A stretch of 64,000 bases of DNA from Telmatactis stephensoni (Eukaryota; Cnidaria; Anthozoa; Actiniaria; Isophelliidae), in the NCBI GenBank assembly GCA_029948255.1, contig JALIZF010001611.1, positions 186,001 to 250,000 on the forward strand, read 5' to 3'. Position numbers and translations under genes: made by a program. Of the stretch, positions 1-12,400 are shown piece by piece (position 1 is the first letter of the stretch; every line of letters begins with the position of its first letter). The notes beneath the pieces are model-generated. The model searched no databases. It was not told where the DNA came from and saw only the letters and a list, made by a program, of their open reading frames with translations.

Positions 1-160
1 TGATTGGCTGAATGCTGCGCTTTATCAGAGAACGGAGCACAGTTCTGATGTCAGCTGTGCAAGCTCGACTGCATGCGTGCACCTTTTGAATTTTGTACGG
101 AGAACATCAAACTGTTTCCCTTGAATATTTACTTCAAAATATATAATAAAACAAATCGAA

Positions 161-337
161 CATCTTTTTCCATGCTCTGTTCATTAATAGTACAGCACTT
201 AGGAAGTGCATAGAGCACTCAAGAAGTGTAGAGAGCACGAGCCTAAGGTCAAGGACATGCTCATGCTCTCCTTGCACTTCTTTCATGCTCTTGTCACTTC
301 CTGTGTGCTGTATTACTGAACTGAGCATGGAAAAAGC
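161..337. mobile_element. Palindromic MITE-like inverted repeat
   Basis: Two imperfect arms of about 45 bp face each other: the left begins near 166 with TTTTTCCATGCTC and the right ends near 336 with its complement GAGCATGGAAAAA. Both arms carry a CAGCAC/GGAAGTG block. There is no coding capacity. It lies about 120 bp upstream of the raftlin-like start codon, in the presumed 5' flank or UTR. Confidence 0.6.
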
Positions 338-453
338 TGTTCAATTTGTTTAATAAACAAACAATGAAGACTTTGAACTGTGCATGAGATGCCATGTCAA
401 CATCACTAACATGTCTTTTTCTTACATTATAAGCACTGAAGTGCCCCACCACA

Positions 454-3400
454 ATGGGAGCTTCAGGATCTAAAGAACCCAAAGCAAAATACTGTAATCA
501 TTCACCTTTGCCAGAGGATGCTGTGCCATATAGAGGCCCACAGTGCTTGTACTTATTATGTCACGTACAAGTAAAGATGTCATCTAATGGTATGTAGGAT
601 AGAAGTAATTTGCTTAAAGTTGAACTCTTGATCTAACTAGTGATCTAACTTCTTCCTTTCTCCCTCCCTTTCTTTTTTCAATTTAATTTTCCTTTCTCTC
701 TCTCTCTGTTTTTTTATTACTTAATCAAACAAGGATTAAATCAGATCAAATGTTAACTAGATTTAAACTATACCCCAAATGTTCTTCTTTCTAGTGACAT
801 TTGGATTCTCTGCTGGTCGTCCCATGGTCACAACTAACATTGACTCATATTATCCAATGCTAATGCAGTACTACCAACAAGGCTACTTGCTTCACACCTT
901 CTATAGAGTACCTTTTGTAGCACAAATGTCAGGTTTTGGGTCAGTTGTCATGCCTTATGAAGCTATTTTCTCCAAACCATCTGATGGGTAGGTGGTGACA
1001 CAGTTGAAAATCATTTCATGGCAACTCTTGATGGGGGTTCTAAGTTATGCATTGTTAGCTTAATATTTTGTATGCAACCCCTGTTGGGATCTAAGATCAA
1101 AATGTCAAATTGATTGGTGAATGTATCACAGAAATATGATGCCCAGTACCTTGCAATGTAATTGAAGGGATACCAATGAAAATGGCTCAAGATGTGACTT
1201 TTTGATGATTTTTCTTATTTTCTCAAATGGTTCAAAATAGTATTGACTTTTCTATGGTAAAATATCAACACTAGCACAACAAAAGTCACTTAGGCCATTT
1301 TCAGGGGTATCCCTTCAATTGATGAAGTTTGCTTCCCCAAACGCATCCTCCCAAAAAGTCACACCTTAAAAAAAGTCAGATCCAAACAATTTAAAACATG
1401 AAAAGCATTTTGCCTGATCCTCATCTCGGTGTATGAAATTCCTGTTAGTTTATATTCTTTTTATAATGTTGATTGATAGTTCCATGGCTGAAGGAGGAGT
1501 ACCATATGAATTGAGGATTGAAAAGTCTTTGATGCAGATACAGGCCATGTATACTGGGATAATAACGCCGGGTACAGTTGCACATACTGCTGATATCATA
1601 CAAAAGGTAATAGAGCAGATTTTGTTTTTAGTGTGAAATGGACTGCATTAATTGTGCCATGACTGTGTCAGTGCTCTGATGCCTATGTGATACTTTGTGG
1701 GCTTTTATTCAGGTCTTCCAGTTTTTCTCCCTCAGTGAAAAGGAACTAGTGAGATCAGAATTGTATGCATAGGATGTATGACCTCCTAGCTGAAAACGAT
1801 ATCTGATAGTATTACAATTCCTTTTGAAAATACTTTATTACCAGATAGCACAGTACTCAAGTCAGGGAGCCAGACTAGTTTGTATTGAGATGACTGGGTG
1901 TGTCTCATCTCAGGGATTCCAAAATGCTATGGCTGGCATGAGTGGAGGTAAGAATGAATGACTGATGCAACTTTGTACTAGTTAAAGTTTCACCAACCAC
2001 TTACTGACACCTTACCATCCACTTGCTGAAACCTTACCAACCACTTGCTGAAACCTTACCAACCACTTCCTGACACCTTACATTACCTCAAATCAATGAT
2101 ATTGGATATCTCTGCTTTTAAGATATACTTTAGATCACGAAAATTGCTGAAAATATCGAGTTTTGCCCGACGATCATTTTTGTAGCAATAAAAATTCGAA
2201 AGGCAGTTTTCCAAAATCATACAAACCATTCTTGTGTTTAGCGCTAGTTCCTCTAATTTTTGTCTTAGTTCCTTTAAAGCAAATCGGAACGCAAAAGGAA
2301 CGCAAAATTCGGCCCTATCATAGTGTGAAAGGGAACTCAAAAATCGGTTTATCGGAACAGATTTCGATATCTGTTCCCAACCGCTATTTGAATCGGACCC
2401 ATTTAAGTCAAAGGGAACAATTGTTCCCCTCTTTGGGCATTGGGAACACCAGGTTGTTCCGTTTTGTGGAGATCGGATTTCGCAGTTCCCTTTTCCAAAG
2501 ATTAGGAACGATGAATGTTCCGCTTTTCGAAATTGAGAACACAAGTTCCGTTTTACAAACATTAGGAACAACGAATTGTTCCCTTTTTTGGCATGGGGAA
2601 CGGTTGTACCCTTTTTCAAAAATTGGGAACGCGAGAATGTTCCGTTGTGTAACAGTTGAGACGCTAGTTCCCTTTTAAGACATTGGGAACTTCGAATCGG
2701 TCCGTTTTGGAGCATCAGGAACGATTATTCCTCTTTCAAACAGTAGAAAAAATTGTTCCGCTTTGGCTTATTGGGAACGTCGAAATGTTCCGTTTGAAGA
2801 CATAAAGGAATTGTCCCGCTTTTAAACAATGGGACCGTTTGTTCCGTTTGAATACAGAAGGGAATGCCGTATTGTTCCGTTTTTCAATAATGGGAACGTT
2901 TGTTCCATTTTCAATTTGCTAATGCCTTATCGTTCCGTTTTTTAAAAAAAGGAACGTTTGTTCCGTTTAAAGACATAAGGGAACACTGAACTGTTCCTGT
3001 TTTTAACAATGGGAACGTTTGTTCCGTTTGAAGGCATAAGGGAACGCCGTGTTGTTAGGTTTCTAATTCGGGAACGTTTCTTCCGTTTAAATAGATTCGA
3101 TGACGCCCTATTGTTCCGTTTTGGTATGCACTGGAATCTACTGTTCTCTTTTAAGCATTAAAAACGCTGTTCCGTTTTGGGACCGATTAGAAACGATTGG
3201 TCCGTTCCTGACAACGCGACCAATAATTGTTCCTTTTTTATCAATCGTTAAATCGTTATTTAACCTTGATTTAACTTTTCACGAAAGACATAAGTTCCTT
3301 ATCAATTGAATTCGAATGGGAGGTATTGTCTCTTAGGGTTGTTCCAGTCCAAACATGTCCAGGCACGCACAGGCATGTTCAGACTTATCCAGGCTTGTAT

Positions 3401-6400
3401 GGGCATGTACAGACATGTTCAGACATGTCCAGGCATACACGGGCATGTACAGACATGCTCAAACATGTCCAGGCACGTATGGGCATGTACAGGCATGTTC
3501 AGGCTTATCCAGGCTTGTATGGGCATGTCCAGGCATGTTCAGACATGTCCAGGCATATACGGGCATGTTCAGACATGTCCAGGCATGTACGGGCATGAAC
3601 GGGCATGTTCACACTTATCCAGCCTTGTATGGGCATGTTCAGACATGCACGGGCATGTTCAGGCATGTTTATCAGTTTACAAGTAATGGCGTGCCCTTGA
3701 CAATCAAATGAGAGTCCCCGAGGGTTGATCAAGTCCAAACATGTCCAGGCATGTATGGGCATGAACGGGGGCATGTTCAGGCATGTTTGAACATGCCCTT
3801 GGTTACTGATATCTTTGATTGGATGAGCCGAATTACCTATTCCCACGAGAATTGCCGATTGGATCCGTTATTGGTGTAACTCGATGACAGTGTGTGATAT
3901 TTCGTGTAACTGCACAGTCTGATATGAGTAAGCCAAGTGGTAAGACGTATATCGACTGGTCAAGGCAAGACGGTGCTTCACTCAAACCAAAACGATTACA
4001 CTTGGAAGAAAAGGAAAGTGATGGCTTATTTCACTGCCCAGTAGAAAAATGTACGCACGAAGAAGGCTTTTCCACTCAAAGGGGCTGCAGAAAGCACGTA
4101 AAAAATAAGCATGCCTGGTTTTATTTCTTCGACTCGGAGCCAAGCACAGGCAAGCGAGCTGAACCGACGCAACCTCGCCTCGAGAAGAAATACCAATGTT
4201 TGACCAAATCTGTGGCCTCATTTGATGTCCAGAGTACAATTGGAAAGCAATTTGAAAAATGGTTGACAGGGAGTGGTGGTGGATGCAAAAGTGAAAGACA
4301 AGCGCAACAGATCGTCAAGAGAAGTTTCAAGTATCTCAAATTTTGTTGTGAAGATGACGAGGATGAAAAATTGGACTGGGACTTAGTCGATTACAGTTTG
4401 AGTTCGCCAAATTTTCTCTTTAAGTTTGTGGATGCGATGCAGACTGACTGGGGACTGGGGCACTCTGGTCGCATTGCCTATTTGGACTCAATAAGTGACT
4501 TGATCGATTTTCGAAAAGTGATTGGTGTTGCTTCCGAAACCGTTCTGAGAAATCTTACGTCGTCGGAAGTTTATTTAAAGCGTGCTCGTAAAACCATCTC
4601 TCGCATGATGCGATTGCAGTGGACTAGCGATCTGGACATTGACACGTTAGAATCGAAGGGACATTGGGCGTCGCTGGACGAACTTTTGCACGTGGTGACG
4701 TACCACCTTCCGCGTTACGAGACAGTGTCCAAATTGTGCAAAGAGGACCCCAACAAGACGACCACTTCGGATTTGTCGTTTGCCACCAAGTTTGTGGCAG
4801 TGTATTTATTCATCAAGGTCAAAGGTTCGCGTCCAATGACCTACCAGTATCTCACCGTGGACATGGTCAAGGCAGCTCACGAGGGCGATGGGTTTATTGA
4901 CCAGAAGAAATTCAAGACGACGGCAAGATATGGATTCGACTCGTTTTATCTCCCACCAGCTGGTCTGCAAGTTTTGGATATCTACATCGAGCACGTTCGT
5001 CCCCTTTTGAAGCCCACCTGCGAGTACGTTCTAGTCACGCTCAAAGGACAACAGCACAATAGAATTGGCCAGCTCATGAGCAAGTTGGTCTTTGAAGCCA
5101 CAGGCAAATACATTCATCCCACGCGATATCGTCAAATCGTCGAGACGGCGAGTCATCAACAACTGACCAGTAGCGAACAAGAATCGATCTCCGAGGATCA
5201 AAAGCATAGTTCCGTCGTGGCGAAAGTGCATTACCAGAAACGACGATCGCGCGACGTGGCTGCTAAAGGACACGAGTGCTTAAAGAAATTGCAAGGTGAA
5301 CAAGGATGCCGATTGGACGAGGACGTGCGCTCGAGGCTTTCCGATAGCTCAAACGATTCACCCGAGAAAAAGACGACCAACCAGCTGATTCCGACCAATG
5401 CTGCCGGTGCTCAGTTGTGCAAAAAGAAAGCGTTATTGTTCACGCCAGAAGAAGACGAGTACTTGAGACATGGCATCCGACGACATGGCCATGGAAAGTG
5501 GGTTGCCATTTTAAGGGATCCAAGTTATAAGTTCAAAACTGGAAGAACACCCAACTCTTTATTATACAGAGCATCCAAAAAGGGATTTGCAAAGGTGAAT
5601 TGAATGCAAACCATGACTTATCGATTGACTTGACTTTATTCAACGAACTCATATTTTATATCGTCTGGTAACGACATCAGACAATATTCTAGTATGCATT
5701 GCATTTGTTCTTAATTATCCTCATCTTTTCTATGTATTTGTATCTATATTAGTCAATAACGCATAGTGTTATCTTGACAAAGTACATAGTTTTGCAGTCT
5801 GTATCTCATGAATTATTCATGAGGACCAGACAAGCCTCCACCATCAATTCTAATTAATACAATTACAATTGATAGAGCACAAACACTAAAAGTGTGCAAT
5901 ACTTTGTGTTATTTAACACTAAATAGCACTAATTAAACAATAGAAAACAAAAGAATTTGCATAATTTAGCACTATTTAATACTATTTATGTTGCACACTT
6001 TTAGTGTTTGTACTCCACAACCTTAATATCTTAAACCTATTTGCTCAATTAGAAATTAACATATTCAAAGAAGAGTTTTAATAATCAAAGTAACAATAAT
6101 AGGAAATTTTAACTGTAAGTCTTAACCTAAATTGGACAAGAACAATGCCAAATGCGAAAAAAAAAAATGATGATTGCAGGGGCGGAACTAGGAGTGGGAG
6201 GGGGAAACCAATTTCGAGCCAGGAGGGACGCCTCCTGGACACTCAAGGAACCACTGCTGGATCCGCCCCTGTTTCGATACAATTACAATCCTTCTTACCT
6301 TAAACTTATTTGATAAATTATAAATTGACGGTTATTTGAATTTGCTCATAAAATATCCATGAGCTTATTGAAGGCAAGCTTACAACGTAGTAACAATAGG

Positions 6401-9400
6401 GCATTTGCACGATGGCGTCAGTTATTTACAACTACCAGAATGCTTTACGATTTGTTCTTTCTTATTTAGATTTTTATTCCTTCTTGAAAATAGTCCAACA
6501 ATTAGTGGCAATAATCATTTAACAAAAGAAAGTGGGCAAAGCATTCTGGTGGTTGTGTATGAATCCATTGTGCATATGTCTTATAGTCTTCTTTTACATT
6601 TTTGATTAATTGCAAATTGAACGCAAACTAATGAGAATAGCTACTTAGTGGTCCTTAGAAAAATACGCATATATTTTAAGTCTTACTCTAAATTGTATAG
6701 ATATGGAAAAGGTGTAGTTACACAGGGATTTTTTGTTTTTTGCTTCATTTTCTTTTACATTTTTGATTAATTGCAAATTGAACGCAAAACTAATGAGAAT
6801 AGCTACTTAACGGTCCTTAGAAAAATACGCATTTATTTTCTTTTGACCTCTTGTTTCTTGAGAACCTTTCAAACTCTTTGATCTTTTCCTTTTTCTCTGG
6901 CTGCTTGAGAAACTGGTAGGTGTTTGTGGTACAATTCGGATCGGCCTGGGCGTTAAAAATATATCGTCGTCGTCTTTAGGGGTGGCGGACTCGGGCGTTA
7001 CAAACGTATCGTCACTGTCGTCACTGTCGGGAAATCGCTGTACTTGTCTTCCTTTGTCTGGCCTTGGGGACCAAGAGGGTGTTTTGGGGGGATCCCACGA
7101 TAATGGGCTCGCTTGGCCACTTTCGTCTTGCTGCAACGCAGGACTTGGGGACTTGCAATCAGGTCTTGGGGACCAAGAGGGCGTTTTTGGTGGCGTCCAC
7201 GTTACCTCGTGTCCTCTATCCGACATTGGCGGCGTCATGGTTTCTGGAAAACAGCAAAGTGTGGGTAGGCGGTGATACACATTTCGTACTTCTGGAAGCA
7301 TCTCTTCTCTTATTAGACCTGAGGCAAGGCAGTATTTCCTTCTTTCCTCAAGAGCGATAGCATGGTTGGTGTCATTCTTGTCGTGAAAGAGTCTGATCTT
7401 GTTCTCGGTTATTCTTATGAGGCTTTCTAGAGTTGCCTTCATCTCTAGTTCTTTGGTTTGGTCAGCTTTTCTCACCAAATCACACATTTCTCTTTCTTTT
7501 TGTTGCAACCATGGTTGTTGGTAGATTTCTTGAGCCTGTTGGACTTGTACCTTGCGTTTTTCTCTTTTTTCCTTCTCGTTTTCACGTGCAATCATGTCCA
7601 TTCGTCGTTGCTGGACGTGCTGTGGAAGCTGGTGGTACGGATCTGTGATGTGCTCCATGGCTTCCTCTTCATTTACGATTCCAAGCTGTATCAACCTTGA
7701 GCGTCGAGACTCCAGTCTTTTCAACTCCTCCCCTCTTTGCCTCTGTACTTGTGCATTGCAGCGGTCCGTTAACTTTTCCAACAATTGCCCGCGGAAACTT
7801 TTTGGATCGCACTTTCTTTTCTCCACAGATAGCTCTTGTTGTCTTATTTCTGGGGTAGATAACTGGCTCAGGGAAACTGGGGTGGACATCGATGCGTCTT
7901 CTGCCGATGGAGCATTGCTGTGGCCACATTCTTCAAGATCCCAGTGCTGATCCAGGTTGAACATACACAATTCGGCTTGTTCATCCAAAGACAGTGCATC
8001 ACCTACTTCTAGACCTTTAAAGATAAAGTCAATGATATCAGTGATTGACTCGCCAAGTATATTCAATGACCTCTAATGCAAACTAATAGTTATATTAATT
8101 ATTTTGACGATGATATTCTTACTTGTTGAGACAACGTCTGCTGGCTCATTCGGTGTAGTATGATCAATTGCCCAAACAATGCACTCAACAGGATGACTTT
8201 TTAACCATTCAAAGGCCTTTGGGTCTTTTGTGGGAAGGCTCTTGAAGTTATAAACATTCAAGCGGGCGTCCATGGCGGGCTGATCTTCTTTAGGAAACTT
8301 CAACTCTTGCTGGCATGTAATGAGCATCGGGCATTTGTTCATAAACCCTCTGGCCGTCGAGAACTTCCTGTCGTGGGCTGTCCAACCTCCCTGTGTAAGC
8401 AGTTTCCAATCGTCCACGTCCATGATACCAACCGTCGCTTCGTCTATGAAGATAATTTCTGTTTGATCGTCAATCATAGCCTTGTTGAAAGATTTTTGTT
8501 TCGTCACTCGTGCTATGCGAGATATAGGGATCACACCAAACACTGGAGCGAATAGGCTAGTTTTCCCGCTATTTGCCTCACCAACAAGGCAAGGTACCTG
8601 TTGAACAAAAGAAACTGTTCTTCAGATAATCAAATCTTACTGGTTGAGATAAAGAATTGCTTAACTAACCCTTTGCTTGTGACTTTTCTTTTGGTGCTTA
8701 AATAAATCAAGAAAGTCGTTGCAGAATTGTGCTATTTGGTCAGGAGTCAAACTGTTGTCTAGTATCTCTGCAAAATATTTGGCATTGTTCGGCGTGTCCT
8801 TATCATAACTGAAGTAAGCCCGAGGACTCCTTTTACCAACCTCCATCTGTACCTAAGCAATAATGATAATATAAATTATATTAGATGCACAAACGTGTTA
8901 AAAAGCTGCTCTTTGTTTAACTAATGAAAGCAAATAAATTACCTTCACAAACTTTCTTTCAGACAAGCTCAAACACCATCCGTTGCTTATTTCAATCAAG
9001 TCGTACGCCACCTCTAGCTGTCTAATTAACTGGCTCTTCGGGTTCTTCAGCTTTTCCCTTATTTTATCTCCGTATTTTACCAAGCTTGAACGGAACGAGT
9101 CATTCCCTTCAAGGGCACCAATGAAAGAGTTGATATCGCATCTGTACGTATACGTGTACAATGATTCTGGATTTTTCTTGTAAATCAGTCCCTGGTGGAC
9201 AGCATAACCAAGTTGTTGCATAAGTATTTCGATGTTATTGATAACTTGCGTGCACTTGTCTGTTGTGAGCGATTTTGTTAGACGAGGGCAAAGATCGTCG
9301 CCACTTGCCAAACCCCTTACATCCAATTTCAATCCTGCGTTAACAAGTGCTTCAATTATTCGCCTCATCCGTTGGGTATTCTGACCGTTGACCAAGACAA

Positions 9401-12400
9401 ATCTCACCGCATGCTCTCTAAACTCTTCCCTGGCAATTTCCAAATCATCATCTCTATCTAGGCGACTTGTTGCTTCGTCGAAACACTTTTCAAATGAATC
9501 GTTAACAATGTCCCCAATATAGCTGGAATTGTGATCTTTTAGAACTGTGCAAAGACGTTTTGTCAAGTCGTACGAAGCCGACGTCCCAGGCCGCGCGGAC
9601 AGCAGTTTTGTATCGATTTCCACATCGCAACTTAAGAGACTTCTTTGAAGACGAACAAGAGACACTGGAGCTCCGTTTGGGGATTCAAATGCAATCCAGT
9701 AAGCTATTGCTGGCAAACGACCCTTTTCAACTGCTGTGTTTATAGCACTGGATGTTGACACCTCGCTGGTCACAGTTCTTTGGCTTGACTCAATCAAATC
9801 ATCTTCACCATCGTCGCCATCAGTCACAGCGTTCTTTCCTTTCTTTTTGGATCGATTTTCGCTAGACGATATAGCGGAAAAATAGAATGCCACACCTGGA
9901 AGATTTTCTAAGGCATTGTCACATTCCGATCGCTTGTCACACACGAGTTCCCAGGCTCTTCCCGAGCTGTTTCCATCTCCTTCTACTCTCCATACACAGT
10001 TTGCAGCAACAAGACAAAATTTTCCCTGCACCTCTGGAATCAAGTAACTGATAATGGCATCTCTGATAGATTTGCTATTGAGCTGGCGCGCTGGGTGTTG
10101 TGCTGCCGACATCTTCCTTTAGAAAGCAAAAATATCTATTAGTCGAGTGACAAAAATGCACATATAGGCACACTCTATCGATCTAAAGGCCGCAAGGATC
10201 AACAATGATATACTTACGTTTTTTCTTAGATAAAAACTCTTGTTCTCGAGACTTGTTACTCGCAGCAAATCCGAACAGCTCTGAGCAACTCTGAAGATTT
10301 GTTCCTTTTTATACTCTCCTTGTACAACTAGCAGTGACGTAGCACTGGATTCCAATGCTTAATGAGAATCTATAGTTTTTTTGTTTAATGTATGGTGTTC
10401 AAGAAAACGAGTTTTAACAACGCCTTAGGGAAAAGAAAGTTGACATTCAAACAATCCGATTATATAGCACAAAGAGTGCAAATGCGACGAAAGAATTACA
10501 TCACTATGAATGTGCAATCTAGATTTAGACTAAGGACTATGTCGGTTTATTTGTAACATTATTGATATCAGTTAAGTAGTATATATTTTAAATATAAAAC
10601 AGACCTAGTGCGAAAACGAACCGCAAGTAGTAAATCCGTACATCCATCTGTCCGTTGTATAATCAGAGCAGCTTCTAGATCATCTTCTGGATTCATCATG
10701 AATATTGATAAAGCACTCATTACTTCATGTGTGAGATACAGAGTTGAACATCAAAATCCGTGCATCCGTAGATCCGTGTTGTTTTCAGACCGACTTACAG
10801 AGCACAACAGTTGAGAATTACTATTCATGACGGGACTCAGCAAGTTCTGAAACTAGTCAGAAATTACAACGGATCGACGGATGGACGGAAAAAACACTTG
10901 CAGTTCTACTTTAAAACTCAGGAATATTTAATATACTCATGCACTAATATTCATAGAGTTGAAGATCAAAATCCGTACATCCGTAGATCCGTGTTGTTTT
11001 CAGACCGACTTACAGAGCACAACAGTTGAGAATTAATATTCATGACGGGACTCAGCAAGTTCTGAAACCGATCAGAAATTACAACGGATCGACGGATGGA
11101 CGGAAAAAACACTTGCAGTTCTACTTTAAGACTCAGGAATATTTAATATGATAATGCATTTATATTCATGACGGGACTCATCAAGTTCTGAAACTGGTCA
11201 GAAATATCAACGGATCGACGGATCGACGGAAAAAACACTTGCAGTTTATAATATATTTAATTATTCTGGAATGTTTAATAGAATAATGTATTACTATCAA
11301 TAATATATTAAATGATATATTATTAATATTTGTTGTATAATGTATTAATATTAATAATATATCATTTAATATATTATTACTATTAATACATTGTTATATA
11401 TTAAATATTCCAGAATATATTAATATATTATATAATAAATAATATAATATTAATATTAATACATTAGTATATTAAATATTCCTGAGTTTTAAAGTAGAAC
11501 TGCAAGTGTTTTTTCCGTCCATCCGTCGATCCGTTGTTATTTCTGACCAGTTTCAGAACTTGACGAGTCCCGTCATGAATATAGATGCATCATCATATTA
11601 AATATTCCTGAGTTTTAAAGTAGAACTGCAAGTGTTTTTTCCGTCCATCCGTCGATCCGTTGTAATTTCTGATCGGTTTCAGAACTTGCTGAGTCCCGTC
11701 ATGAATATTAATTGTCTATACTTGCTCTTTAAGTCGGTTTAAAAACAACACGGATCTACGGATGCACGGATTTTGATCTTCAACTCTATGAATATTAGTG
11801 CATGAGTATATCAAATATTCCAGTCTTAAAGTAGAACTGCAAGTGATTTTTCCGTCCATCCGTCGATCCGTTGTAATTTCTGACCAGTTTCAGAACTTGT
11901 TGAGTCCCGTCATGAATATTTTTTGTCTATACTTGCTCTTTAAGTCGGTTTAAAAACAACACGGATCTACGGATGCACGGATTTGTCTTCTTTCTCCTGC
12001 AAATATCGTAGTTGATATCATGACCCGCAGTCTAGTCTGCAAGTATCGTAGTTGATATCATGACCCGCAGTCTAGTCTGCAAGTATCGTAGTTGATATCA
12101 TGACCCGCAGTCTAGTCTGCAAGTATCGTAGTTGATATCATGACTTGTATTCGATTCTGCAAGTATCGTAGTTGATATCATGACCCGCAGTCTAGTCTGC
12201 AAGTATCGTAGTTGATATCATGACCCGCAGTCTAGTCTGCAAGTATCGTAGTTGATATCATGACCCGCAGTCTAGTCTGCAAGTATCGTAGTTGATATCA
12301 TGACCCGCAGTCTAGTCTGCAAGTATCGTAGTTGATATCATGACCCGCAGTCTAGTCTGCAAGTATCGTAGTTGATATCATGACCCGCAGTCTAGTCTGC

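Noticed and set aside
2083..2715. 210-aa frame on the minus strand and 171-aa frame on the plus strand
   Set aside because: Both cross the GGAAC/GTTCC palindromic array, which keeps frames open by repetition; composition and lack of conserved blocks argue against genes.
3306..3846. Overlapping frames on both strands with HVQTCPG-like repeats
   Set aside because: They are translations of the 10-bp decamer array in every frame, with no start context or family match. The DNA motif, not a protein, is the signal.
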